From NCBI GenBank assembly GCA_021234155.1, contig JAJEKV010000016.1, forward strand, positions 3,867,896 through 3,931,895: 64,000 nucleotides of DNA, in the 5' to 3' direction. Positions 41,525 through 53,108 of the stretch are shown piece after piece. The notes under the pieces were generated by a model that was not told where the DNA came from, did not search any database, and worked only from the letters and a program-made list of their open reading frames with translations. The stretch is from Isoetes taiwanensis. Lineage: Eukaryota; Streptophyta; Lycopodiopsida; Isoetales; Isoetaceae. A program made the position numbers and the translations under genes. Numbering within the stretch: position 1 is the stretch's first letter; every line of letters begins with the position of its first letter.

Positions 41525-44153
41525 TCTTCTTCGTACATGTTCTTGCCAAGACTACTGATCCTGCAGTTATGCAAACAATTACATTAAAAGAACCTTGTTC
41601 AAGGCAAGATCACTTATCCCAATATCCACCACGGTTTTTTTAGGCGGGCCACATCGAAAACTCTCCAAACCAAAGCCCATATAACTTGCCAAATAATCTT
41701 CCATCTATAAACTTGAAGAATCTTACATATTGTCATATAATTTTACATTTTTAAACTTGAATAATCTTACGTCTTGTCATATAATCTTACAACTATAAAC
41801 ATAAATCTTACATCTGACATCTATAAAGTTTTGAATTTGGAAGTATCTGATTAATAAAAGTAAACTTTGAATCTTGATATAAGGTATTCCATCCTCTTCC
41901 GCGTTAACGCCAACTCTAACAGCAAAATGGAGACAATTAGAGGAGAGAACCCGTACCTGCAGCCAACCAATACACAATTAGCATGCCTGAGGAGACATTA
42001 ACAAGAGAACTGGAATGATCATCATCATAAACTGTCAATTTTGATCTCAAGCACTACCATTAGACGAGAACTAATTTCTTAGTCCCAAATCTAGCTGGCA
42101 ACCTTGATAATCATTGTCAATTTCATAGCATAGTATAATATTTTTATCATTCTTAACTTTCTCAATTCAATCTCAGCTTTTAACATACGCTTTAGAATTT
42201 TATATTCAATCTATCTTAGAAAAATAATTCCCCAGATAAATTTTCACTCATCAAGATCGAATCTATTCATATAGATCAAACCTTAAGCATCAAATCCCTA
42301 TTTTAGCACATTTTTCTCATGCATATTTAAGTCAGAATGGCAATCATAATTCTGAAGATGTTATTTCCAGACCATTTCTTTATGTTCTTTTAATGCCTTC
42401 TCTATACTATAAGATCCTGGTCATAGATGTATAATTAGCCTGTAACTTTGAAAGTGGACCAAGAAATTTATATCACATCATTATCTAATCAAACCTGATT
42501 AGAAGAGCCCATTAATTCTGTGCTCCATGCTTCCATCATGATTTTTTCCTTCAAATTATTTCACCATCAAACTTCTTTTCGCATCAAATTAGCTTGCCTG
42601 GATCAGAGGACTGCCATTTTCATAAAAAGCCTGTTATGTATTACAGAAAAGATGCCACCATAGTTACACGGCAAGGCCATGAAAGAAACGAGCCATATAT
42701 CCATCAAGCAAACCAAGTCTTAAGTGAAAATGAAACTAGAATCTTACTGTGGCTATATCCTTATACAGCAAATGTGAAGCCTTGTATATCATTCGATCTG
42801 AAATATACTATCTTTTCATCAGAGCTTATGTACTAGGTCTCCATATATCTGTGTACAACGATTGCTGCATAATCCCTGCTATAAGTTTAGGGATAAGGTC
42901 AGACATGGCATTTTATAGCAATTTTACATATGTTGTAGCATCCAAAGATATAGCTAATGCCCATGAGTATTAGCATTGGCCACATTGCAAAAAGCCTAGT
43001 AGTTCAAAAATATTTGCTATCATACGATTTAAAAAATAGATCATACCTCTGGGTTACATCTAAATCAGCTCAAAGGAACCATTCTTGTATTTGAACTTCC
43101 TCATTTGGATTCGAACTTCAATGTGGAAGATTAATGCCTCATTGTCTGAGTACCAACATTATTGAAGCTCATTTTTCCTTTGCTTGATCATGAGACAGAC
43201 TTAAGGCATTCGTTTGCGCTCCTATCAGATTATATCTCCATAAACACAAAGGCTGTACCTTCCGCCACTTTTTTTTCTCTTGATACATATGGCCGATGCA
43301 TCTTGTTAGCATAGATCACTATGGCATAGCATTTCCCCAGCATTTCTCAGATGCTACAAAACCATTTGGTGTTTGCCTAAGATTAGATGAGCGCAGAGGC
43401 ATCACTCCGGCAGTCATTTTGGCGCAAAAACTATTTTGGGCGCCAATATATTACCATTTATCTTCAAGGGAAAGGGAAAAGCATTCTTCAAAAAGGTTGC
43501 CCAGCATCGAACTACATGCAAATAAGTGTTCGTATAAATTTAACATAGTACTTTTGTTACCTTGAACACACCTTGATGTAATCGGCTCCCCAAGCCCGTA
43601 GCCTAGTCATAATGTGGTCTTGTAATTAGAGCATAGTATAAAATGGTTCGTAAGAAAGCATGGCACCAATTATTTCATAAACAATCCATGCAATACATTT
43701 TCCCTAAAGGCACCACGTGGCAAACATGCATGCAAAGTTTAGAATCCCACATTTTAAATATCCCAAGTTATTTTTTGGACAACGGCTCATTCGTGTAGTA
43801 CCACACTTTAACCACTTTTGCAAGCCAACAAAATTTTTTTGCATGGATTTTCTAAATGCATATGGTTTACTATAGATCATTAAACCGTATGGCCCATATT
43901 TAAACCCTATGGACCATATTCCATATCCAAGCATCTATAAATAACTCCCAATTATGGATTTAAAGACATCTCAATCTCTTTAAACACATGGATGAACAAT
44001 CATGCCTAGTAGCAATATTTATATAAAATCATCTTAAGATTTGAAGATTCGAGGAGAATATTCTTCTTCTTCTTCTTCTTCTTCTTCTTCTTCTTCTTCT
44101 TCTTCTTCTTCTTCTTCTTCTTCTTCTTCTTCTTCTTCTTCTTCTTCTTCTTC
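41525..44153. repeat. AT-rich 2.6 kb repeat, copy C
   Basis: Near-identical to copy B, with an offset of about 3,041 bp over most of its length. It lacks about 80 bp near 41,985 and about 25 bp near 43,255 and ends in a long (TTC)n. Differences from B cluster at CAG/CTG strings. Confidence 0.88.
44061..44153. repeat. (TTC)31 microsatellite
   Basis: 31 uninterrupted TTC units. The equivalent tract in copy B is 40 bp. It yields the artefactual poly-Ser open frame here. Confidence 0.97.
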
Positions 44154-44809
44154 AAACTCTGGTGGCTCCAATCCCAGGTTCTTAACTGCCCTAATCTTAA
44201 GTATAAGGGATTGCTGGTGGGTATTGAGAAAAATATAAAGATCTAATGAGGAGCTAGTCGGGCGGAAGATCGATGCACATAGTCGCTTGATCTTAACCTT
44301 TATGTTTCGGTTGGCTATGGTTTTACTTCCGCCACTTCTTCATACCTTGGTTGCGGGGGGATCGAAACTAGTGTAATTACAGGAGGAGCATTTTGATCCT
44401 CATAGATCTTTCTCAAAGAGAATTCAAAGCGGAGGATCTAAGTTAGAGTTCGATTAGTGGTCGTGCCGACGAAATTGATTGTTTCTATCCGGAGAAGTGT
44501 AGCAAGCGAGAGAGAAAAAACACCGTGTAGTTACGTTACGATTTTAATACAATCTGATGGTCTCAAGCACAAGAAAGTTTGGATGCATGAAGTAGCAAAG
44601 GTATTTAAGGTACGAGGTTTTAGTTAGTCCTTTTTGTTTTGCTTAAAAATTGGTGCATTCCAGGACCACTGTTGTATGTCTGATATTTACTGTTGTATGC
44701 CAAAAAATTAGATCATACCAGCTTGAAACTACTGATTTTCTGAAATATACATCGCCAAATTATGCAAGGTTTTCTGATTAATGTGCATACTTGTGCAGAT
44801 TTAACAATT
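44154..44809 (+). other. 5' leader region of the split hAT gene
   Basis: No domain is recognised. A possible 5'-UTR intron runs from a GTATTTAAGG donor at about 44,600 to a TTGTGCAG acceptor at about 44,798, just before the start codon at 44,810. I did not find the left hAT terminus (CAGGGCTCG) or a copy of the right flank CTCCTTAT here. Confidence 0.35.
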
Positions 44810-44904
44810 ATGGTAAGAAGATCAAAGAAGAGGAATACCACGGGAATCCTTGGCAATAATGTAATGGATATGTTCAAGAAAGCAGCAGCAAGAAAGCTTG
44901 CTAA
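44810..44904 (+). pseudogene. hAT transposase, N-terminal exon part (split by copia insertion)
   Basis: ATG at 44,810 encodes MVRRSKKRNTTGILGNNVMD followed by MFKKAAARKLAN. The reading frame runs into the copia LTR at 44,905 and resumes in the same frame at 57,654 with GNEEHDDDVSESD. The basic start is typical of transposases of this group. The insertion leaves flanking bases GCTAA and GGTAA, a target duplication with one difference. Confidence 0.75.
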
Positions 44905-45750
44905 TGTAAGTATTTAAAACAAAGCAAGTAATTCACTGAATATTTATCTCAACAACAAGAGATGACCAATATGCTTCAATCTGATCAGTAAGATCACAAT
45001 GAATAATCTCCTCACACATCAAGAGAATTTAGCATAATAATTTCCTTTCACATTCAAACTCCAAACATCTTTAGTCATTAGCAAATGTAATGTCAAATGT
45101 AATAATATAGATATCAAAATCTCAATTCACCATTAACATGGTATTCGTACCTTAACTTAATTTCCAAAGGTTCTTCAAACGAATCTCACTTCTAATGCTC
45201 GAACACTAGCATATTAGGTAAACCTGTTTGCGTGCAAAAACCTGCCAGTGTTTTTACGATCTGCATTCCTACTTCTTTTATTTAGCAGTCCGACGGTTAT
45301 GCCATTCCTACTTCTTTTATTTAGCAGTCCGGCGGTTATGCCAGACCGCTTGCAACAATTCCTATCCCGGATGTTCAATGCCTGCTCCAGATTGGACCGA
45401 CCAAGTTTGAACCAGAAATGGCTCCAAGGATTTCGACGATGCTGCCGAATATTCTCATATTAATTCAATGGTCCTAGATCCAAACAATATTTTCATTTTT
45501 CCATCTTAGTCTAATGGTCTAAGCCATTATTTAAGCTTCTTTCATGGATCATACTTATCCAAACGAATTTGGTCTATCACCTTTTCACTGTTCTGTAGAT
45601 TTATACTCCATAATATGTTTGCTCTGATACTTATTGCCTTGTCTCTGTGTTCTCAAGTATTCCCCAGTCTATATAAAATTGTTGTATGTTCTCTGAAGTT
45701 TTATCTGCTCAACACAATTTCCTGCAATAAATTAAGATATGAACCCAACA
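44905..45750 (-). mobile_element. 3' LTR of the minus-strand copia
   Basis: 846 bp. It contains a 39-bp tandem duplication (45,265-45,303 and 45,304-45,342) absent from the other LTR, which explains most of the length difference. Confidence 0.9.
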
Positions 45751-45875
45751 AATTCCCCTTTCATATCATAATTTATGACCTCCAACATAACTTTGCATCA
45801 TAATCTGAGATCTCAGCATAACTTTCTGCTATGAACCAAGACGTGTACTAAATGAACTTCCAACATAACTCTGCA

Positions 45876-46413
45876 TTACAACTTGGTGTCTTTGCAGTTT
45901 AGATCTGTTGACAACTTCTGAAACCTTTTACTGCTCAATGCTTTTGTCATAATATCAGCAAGCTGATTCTCGGATTTAATGTATTCCAAATGAATGAAAC
46001 CTTTGTTTACCATTATCTCTAATAAAATGCATCTCCATCTCAATATGTTTTGTTCTTTCATGCAACACCGGATTCTTTGTCATAGCTATACAACTTTGAT
46101 TGTCACAATACAATTCTGTACTTTCTCCCTGCTTGATTTCCAATTCATCCAAAAATCTTCTGGTCCATATTATTTCCTTGGCTGCTAGTGTAGTTGATGC
46201 ATATTCTGATTCTGATGTGGAGAGAGCTATTGAAGACTGCTTCTTGCTCCTCCAGCTCACTGGTGCTCCTCCCACCATCAATATATATCCTGATGTGGAT
46301 TTTCTTTCATCTGGATCTCCACACCAGTCTGCATCACTATAACCTCTTAGTTTCAAATCATTTGAGCAGTAAACAATGCCTGTATCTTTTGTCCCCTTCA
46401 AGAATTTTAATAC
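45876..46413 (-). pseudogene. Ty1/copia RNase H, C-terminal part of the minus-strand polyprotein
   Basis: Minus-strand RNase H with SDADWCGDPDERKSTSGYIL, SSIALSTSESEYASTTLAAK (catalytic Glu), ELYCDNQSCIAMTKNPV and a final segment ending with ALSSKRFQKLSTDLNCKD. A frameshift near 46,010 separates two frames. It is cut from its RT by the nested copia at 46,419. Confidence 0.9.
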
Positions 46414-46418
46414 CTTTT

Positions 46419-47293
46419 TGATGAATTTTTAGCTTAATAAGTCTCATAAATATCCATGAGAAGCAGTGGCAGTGGATAATGTCTATGGGAGGCAAAGGTG
46501 TAGGCACAACAGGGTCAAACAAAATCATAGTCCATAAGAAGCAGTGGCAGTGGATAATCATAGCCCAATCACAGATATTGTTCCCTAACCTAAAATGTGG
46601 TGCTGAAGGCAATATATCTATTATGAGGTAATCCTAAGTGTGCTATGTATGAGCTAAGCTAAGGTTCTAAGCTAAGGATACTACTGAATGATCAATTGAT
46701 GGTCAACACGGTTATGAACCTAGTTTCAAGGTTAACGAAATTCTTGAAGTTAACTTAAAAGTCAGTATTAGGTTCAATGGTACAGGGAGCTTATTATTTG
46801 AAGTGTGTATGTGGGATATTATCGAAGGCAGCGTATTTCCACATTAACGTCTGTGGGATATTGTTGACGAAGCAAAAAACCCAGATTGGAAAGGCCTTAA
46901 CCGCCGGACTGTGTCCTACAAGTATGAAGAACCAACCGAAACAAGGCGGAGTGTAGTATGCAGATGATCCGGGAGTTAACTATACCGTATTTTGAATGAG
47001 CCGGCATACACAAAGATTGAAGAAGAATTGATCGAGGCTACAGTAATATAATGGTTAAAGGAGCTTATTGAAATAGATTATTGACCATTGTATTATTATT
47101 GTCCTAGTGACATTGTTTGTTATTTTGTGGTTGCACGATTGCAAAGTGTATATGGAGAAATCAAGTGGAAATAAGTGACCATAATTTGGCTTTCCACTAA
47201 AATCACTTGTTGCACTCAAGTACATAGGTGAATTTAATAATCTTGCTAGACAATTGCTTGTGACCATTGAAGAATTTCTCTTTATATCCTACA
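46419..47293 (+). mobile_element. 5' LTR of the young copia
   Basis: 875 bp, starting TGATGAATTTTTAGC and ending TATATCCTACA. It includes an internal direct repeat of AGAAGCAGTGGCAGTGGATA (near 46,459 and 46,538). Confidence 0.95.
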
Positions 47294-47294
47294 G

Positions 47295-47306
47295 TGGTAT
47301 CAGAGC
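47295..47306 (+). promoter_or_regulatory. primer-binding site (initiator tRNA-Met), young copia
   Basis: TGGTATCAGAGC, one base after the LTR end. Confidence 0.92.
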
Positions 47307-47317
47307 CAACTCAAGCC

Positions 47318-47956
47318 ATGTCTAGCAGATTTGGAGCTAGTCTGCTCAACACCATTGATGTATACAAAGGAGGACCAGGATTTCAGATATGGAAGGATGC
47401 CATAATGCATGTCCTGGATGTAGAAGACCTCTGGGAGGTAGTTGATCCAAGGAGTCAAGTGTCTGCAGGGGTACTGACCAGAACTGCCTCTACAGGGTCA
47501 GTAGTTGGAACTGCTGGTGGGCAGCAGACTGCAGAGACTGCAGGAGCAGGTGCAGCAGGCTCAGGAGCAAGCACTGGACGTTCTGGAGGAGGTAACAGTG
47601 CAGGAGGAGCAAAATCATTGCAAGCAAAAATTAAAGAAGCCCAAGGGATCATAACTTGTAAGGTAAGTCCTGCTATACGTTTAAAATTAAGATCCCTCAG
47701 TCCTAGGGAGATGTGGAAATTTCTTCTTAAGCATTATGAGGAAAAAACATCTTCACAAATAGATCTATTGGAAAATGAGCTAAGAAATCTAAAGCTTAGA
47801 GAGGAAGAAGATGTATCTGAATTCTTTAACAAGTTTGATAACTTGATTGCTGACCTAGAGGGTGCTGGGGTTGCCATTTCTGAGAGGAGTCAGGTATTGC
47901 AAATTTCAAGGGCCATAGCAGAAAATGAGACCTTGTCATTCAGGGATGCTTTTATT
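47318..47956 (+). pseudogene. young copia gag, N-terminal part
   Basis: ATG at 47,318, 11 bp after the primer-binding site, encodes MSSRFGASLLNTIDVYKGGP and the copia gag core (MWKFLLKHYEEKTSSQIDLL, then ELRNLKLREEEDVSEFFNKF). A Gly/Ala-rich insert lies at about residues 75-105. The frame continues to SFRDAFI at 47,956, where a 593-bp insertion begins, and it reaches a stop at 48,091 inside it. Homology to the sister gag resumes at 48,550 in a different frame. The gene is therefore split. Confidence 0.9.
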
Positions 47957-48549
47957 TATTTTCCCAATGCAAATTATATAGAATGGTTGGCGAATCTAAG
48001 GAGAATTAGATTAGTTTTAGTGGCGAATATGCTAAACTACCCATATTTTTTTATAACTATTTGGCGAATTTGTTTGTTGTTGAAGCTTTAAAGTTTAGAA
48101 ATATAGGCTTGATGAAGCTTTATAATCTAGAATTATAGGCAAATACCACTCTTATACTGGCAGTAAAACACAATAAAAATCATCTATTTGTTTTCTGTTT
48201 TGCTTCTACTCATATCAGTTTAAAACTCAATTTTCAACCACAAAACAATATTAAGTACTAATTAGTAAAGAATAAAGATCTTGGACATAGATAATATATA
48301 ACATAAAGTTTTGCAATGACTATACCTCCGGGGCAAGAAGGTGTAGAATGGAGGCGAATCCACTCCTATCTGAGATTAGATTACAGGGCGAATACGTTCT
48401 TGGCGGGATGGCCTCCTATCAACTCGGGGCGAATATGCCAAAAAAAGGGGCCACGTACACTACCCAACATTCGTATGCAATTTTCAAAAATCCCTAAAAA
48501 TTCGTTTTTTGGCGAATATTCGCCACTAAAATCATCACTGTTGTCATTG
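47957..48549. mobile_element. 593-bp non-coding insertion in copia gag
   Basis: Flanked by TTTATT on both sides (47,951-47,956 and 48,550-48,555), where the gag sequence resumes. It contains about seven GGCGAAT motifs. Inverted TTTTAGTGGCGAATAT motifs occur near its ends (about 48,015 and 48,518). No clean terminal inverted repeat could be set at the exact borders. It is a non-autonomous DNA element of uncertain class. Confidence 0.7.
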
Positions 48550-51500
48550 TTTATTAGAAACACAAGTAAAAGTAGAGAAGAGGCAGAGGTGATGCTTAGA
48601 ACTGAATGGGAGCAAAAGAAGGTATTAAGGCAAAGCCAAAATGAGGAAACCCCTGAGATATTAATGCTGAAAAGGAGAGGAAAAATAATCTGCTATCACT
48701 GTCATGAAGCAGGGCACTATAAAAATGAATGCCCTAAACTCAAAAAGGAATTTAATTGTTATAACTGTGGGGGGAGGGGCCATGCTGCATCCAAGTGTCC
48801 CACACCTAAAAATTATGGCAGAACCTCTAGAGGAAGAGGTGAATCCAGCAGTGGAAGATCTGGTAGAGATAGGGGTCGAGGCTATGAGAGAGCATACATT
48901 GCTCGAGAAGAACAAGAAGACAAAACTAAAACAGAAGCACAAGATGAAGATGAGGTATTAAGTGGTTTTGCAGTTATCAATGAGAATGTATGTACTAATA
49001 AAGCTGGTCATTTAATAGTTGATTCTGGAGCTGAAAGATCAGTAGTAAAGGATGCTGTTTTGTTGAAGCAATTTTCAACTGCCAAATCAAGGAAGATTCA
49101 AGTAGGCAATGGTGCTTTGCAAGATATTAAAGGAAGTGGGCTATTACAGCTAGAAGACTTGAGAGGAAACATCATAAATATAGAGGATGTGTTGTGTGTT
49201 CCAGCTATAATTAAAAATCTAATTTCAGTCAGTCAATTATGTGATTTGGGATATAGAGTAACATTTGAAGCTGAGCAATGTAATGTTTTTCTCAAAGATG
49301 AATTGAAGTTTTATGCCAAGAGAGTTGGCAATTTGTTTGAGTTAAACAACCTTGTACATTGTGGTGTGAATGCCCTATCAGAAGTTGGTATAGATCTCTG
49401 GCATAACAGATTAGCTCACACATATTACAAGAAATTGGAAATGTTATACAAACAAGGCTTTATAGATTATGGAGACAACAAAACCAATCAAATTTGTGAG
49501 GGATGTGCACTTGGAAAGTTGCATAGATTGCCTTTTGCTAAAAGAGAAACTAAAACTCAACAAACTCTAGAATTGGTACACTCTGACTTATGTGGTCCAT
49601 TAAATGTAAGAGGAAGAGGAAACAAGAGATATTTCATAACATTCACTGATGATCATAGCAGAAAATGCAAAACATATTCTTTGGAAAAGAAATCACAAGC
49701 TCTAAATGTATTCAAACAATATGTGGCAGAAATGGAAAGGGAAACAGGCCACAAGCTAAAATGTATTAGGTCAGACCGTGGAGGGGAATATCTATCTGCA
49801 AGGTTTAAAACATTCTGTATCACACATGGCATCAAAAGACAGTTAACATGCAGGTACACTCCTCAACAAAATGGGGTCTCTGAAAGGAAAAACAGGACAA
49901 TTATGGATGCTATCAGGTCTATGCTAAAGGAAAGTGGTCTGCCAAATTATCTTTGGGTAGAAGCCTTGCAAACTGCCACAGAAATTCAGAATGCTCTTCC
50001 ATCATCTGCATTGCATGGGAATATACCAAACATTGTATGGAATCCAAATGAGAAAATAGACTATATGAAATACAAGGTTTATGGTTGCTTGGTATATACA
50101 CATGTCCCCTCAGAACTAAGGAAAAAATTGGACAATAGAGCTGAGATTGGTTTTTTGGTTTGTTATGACAATGAAGCTAAGGGATATAGAGTATATAATC
50201 CTGAAACAAAAACCATTGTGGTCAGCCGAGATGTTCTATTCAATGAGAATGTCCTATACAAACACAGATACAAAAAGGGAGTAAAATTAGTATCTAAAGG
50301 TATAGAACCTATGGGTGAATTTGATACTAATGATGCAGATGAGACAGAGGAGATTGAGCAGGCTGTTCAAAGAGAGGAGGAGGTGCAGAATATCCAGAGA
50401 AATGCAGAAGAAGAGGAGAATCAAGTTACTCAAGTACATGATGAACATAAAGCTGCTGAGATGGAGCAAGAATTACAACAAGGAATGCAAGAAGTACATG
50501 ATACAGTAAAAATAAAAGGGAAAAGGAAAACTCAAGCTGAAAAATTACTTGAAGAAGCAAAGTTAGGAGACAAACTTTATGGCAGAACTGAACAGGGTAG
50601 AAGTAGACGTATTGGAGCAGTAGAACATGAGCTGATAATGACCATTCTGGAAGATGAAGCTATACCACAGAACTATGCAGAGGTCCAAGAAAGTCCAGAC
50701 AAAAAAGAATGGATGGCAGCCATGAATGATGAGCTTAAATCATTTGAAGATACAAACACATATGAACTAGTAAAATCTGATGGCAAGCAGAATATCATAG
50801 GGTGTAAATGGTTGTACAAAATCAAGCTTAACCCAGATGGAAGCAAGAAATTTAAAGCAAGATTAGTTGCTCAAGGATATACTCAGAAAAAGGGCAGAGA
50901 TTATGATGAGACTTATTCATCTATAGTAAAACTTACAAGCATCAGAATTTTACTAGCTATGGCAAATGCTCTGAATTTAGAATTGCATCATATGGATGTC
51001 AAAACAGCATTTTTAAATGCAAAACTTGAGGAGGAGGCTTTCATGAGGCAAGCACCAGGCTATGAGAAAGGGGAAAACATGATATGGAAACTGAATAGGG
51101 CTGTATATGGATTGAAACAATCACCAAGGGAATGGTATCTATGTATGAACCAATTTTTACAAGAACAGAAGTTTGAGAAGATGCAAAATGATGGCAACTT
51201 GTATAGATTCAAACAAGGTGAAGATTATTGCATAGTTGCATTGTATGTGGATGATTGTATCATGATGGCTAATTCTATGAAGATTCTAAATGTATGCAAA
51301 GACATCCTGAAATCACGGTTTCAAATGGCAGACCTAGGTGAACTGAAAAGGTTCCTAGGTATAGAAGTTGACAGGAATAGAGAGCAAAAATGGTTGAGGT
51401 TACACCAAGACAAGCATGTGGAAAATATGCTGAAAAGGTTCAATCTAGCTGAAGCAAAACCAGCAAGAATTCCAATGACTCCAGGACATAGGTTAACTTA

Positions 51501-52218
51501 TGTGCAAGAATATACTGAAGAAGACATTGCTCAAATGGAAAATATTCCTTATAGGGCATTAATTGGGTGTTTGCTTTATTTGGCTAATAATACACGGCCT
51601 GATATTGCTTATGCAGTCAACATCCTCAGCAGAAGAAATCACAATCCAACAAGAGAACATTGGGAGGCAGCCAAACGAGTTTTGAAATACCTAAAAGGAA
51701 CTCAAGGGCATGGTATTTGCTTTAATTCAGAAAATTTAACCATGAGGTGTTATAGTGATGCAGATTGGGGAGGAGACCTGCATACAAGGAGATCCACTTC
51801 AGGATATGCAATATTCCTAGGAGGGGGAGTTATTTCCTGGAGATGCAAAAAGCAATCAGCTGTGGCCATGAGTTCAGCAGAAGCTGAATATGCAGCTGCT
51901 GCACTGGTTGCCAAAGAGATAGTGTGGCTAAGGAGATTACTAGCTGAATTGCAATGTGAACAAATGGATCCTACAAACATCTGGACAGACAGCCAAAGCT
52001 GCATAGCAATTGTGAAGAACCCTGTACATCATGACAGGACCAAACACATTGAATTGAGTATGCACTTCATACGAGACCTAGCTGAGAAAAGGTTAATACA
52101 CATGCAGTATATTGACACCAACAAACAGGTAGCAGACATTTTTACTAAAGCCTTACCAGAAAATAAGTTTGATTGCTTCAAAGCTGAACTGAATGTATTA
52201 GACAGACTTATAAGCTGA
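48550..52218 (+). pseudogene. young copia gag C-terminus and pol (intact frame)
   Basis: The open frame reaches from 48,316 to 52,218. The element-derived part begins near 48,550. In order it has two zinc knuckles (CYHCHEAGHYKNEC and CYNCGGRGHAASKC), aspartic protease (HLIVDSGAERSVV), integrase with an HHCC-type entry (CEGCALGKLHRLPF) and catalytic residues in LVHSDLCGPLN, CIRSDRGGEYLS and QQNGVSERKNRTI, reverse transcriptase (GCKWLYKIKLNPDGSKKFKA then ALYVDDCIMMANS), and RNase H (YSDADWGGDLHTRRSTSGYA, AEAEYAAAALVAKE, WTDSQSCIAIVKNPV). It has no internal stop. The domain order protease-integrase-RT-RNase H defines Ty1/copia. Only the gag insertion breaks the polyprotein, so it might still supply pol if translated separately. 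Confidence 0.93.
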
Positions 52219-52226
52219 AGGAGGAG
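52217..52226 (+). promoter_or_regulatory. polypurine tract, young copia
   Basis: GAAGGAGGAG directly before the 3' LTR (TGATG), overlapping the pol stop codon. Confidence 0.85.
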
Positions 52227-53103
52227 TGATGAATTTTCAGCTTAATAAGTCTCATAAATATCCATGAGAAGCAGTGGCAGTGGATAATGTCTATGGGAGG
52301 CAAAGGTGTAGGCACAACAGGGTCAAACAAAATCATAGTCCATAAGAAGCAGTGGCAGTGGATAATCATAGCCCAATCACAGATATTGTTCCCTAACCTA
52401 AAATGTGGTGCTGAAGGCAATATATCTATTATGAGGTAATCCTAAGTGTGCTATGTATGAGCTAAGCTAAGGTTCTAAGCTAAGGATACTACTGAATGAT
52501 CAATTGATGGTCAACACGGTTATGAACCTAGTTTCAAGGTTAACGAAATTCTTGAAGTTAACTTAAAAGTCAGTATTAGGTTCAATGGTACAGGGAGCTT
52601 ATTATTTGAAGTGTGTATGTGGGATATTATCGAAGGCAACGTATTTCCACATTAACGTCTGTGGGATATTGTTGACGAAGCAAAAAACCCAGATTGGAAA
52701 GGCCTTAACCGGCGGACTGTGTCCTACAAGTATGAAGAACCAACCGAAACAAGGCGGAGTGTAGTATGCAGATGATCCGGGAGTTAACTATACTGTATTT
52801 TGAATGAGCCCGAGCATACACAAAGATTGAAGAAGAATTGATCGAGGCTACAGTAATATAATGGTTAAAGGAGCTTATTGAAATAGATTATTGACCATTG
52901 TATTATTATTGTCCTAGTGACATTGTTTGTTATTTTGTGGTTGCACGATTGCAAAGTGTATATGGAGAAATCAAGTGGAAATAAGTGACCATAATTTGGC
53001 TTTCCACTAAAATCACTTGTTGCACTCAAGTACATAGGTGAATTTAATAATCTTGCTAGACAATTGCTTGTGACCATTGAAGAATTTCTCTTTATATCCT
53101 ACA
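52227..53103 (+). mobile_element. 3' LTR of the young copia
   Basis: 877 bp, near-identical to the 5' LTR. Differences seen include TTTTTAGC/TTTTCAGC, GGCAGCG/GGCAACG, CCGCCGG/CCGGCGG and CCGGCAT/CCCGAGCAT. Confidence 0.95.
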
Positions 53104-53108
53104 CTTTT

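Larger units (their letters stand above)
46419..53103 (+). mobile_element. young Ty1/copia retrotransposon, plus orientation
   Basis: LTRs lie at 46,419-47,293 and 52,227-53,103 with only a few differences (over 99% identical by eye). Ends are TGATG...CTACA. A 5-bp duplication CTTTT is at 46,414-46,418 and 53,104-53,108. It has a primer-binding site, polypurine tract and gag-pol. It is inserted in the RT/RNase H region of the minus-strand copia. A 593-bp insertion in gag disables this copy. Confidence 0.96.

Noticed and set aside
41022-44153. Repeat copies B and C as LTRs of a small retrotransposon
   Set aside because: No TG...CA ends, primer-binding site or polypurine tract at the copy borders. 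A third diverged copy supports tandem duplication.
44041-44238. Poly-serine open frame
   Set aside because: It is translation of the (TTC)31 microsatellite.
48010-48535. CACTA element in copia gag
   Set aside because: CACTA/TAGTG strings are in the wrong orientation for CACTA termini and there is no 3-bp duplication at them.
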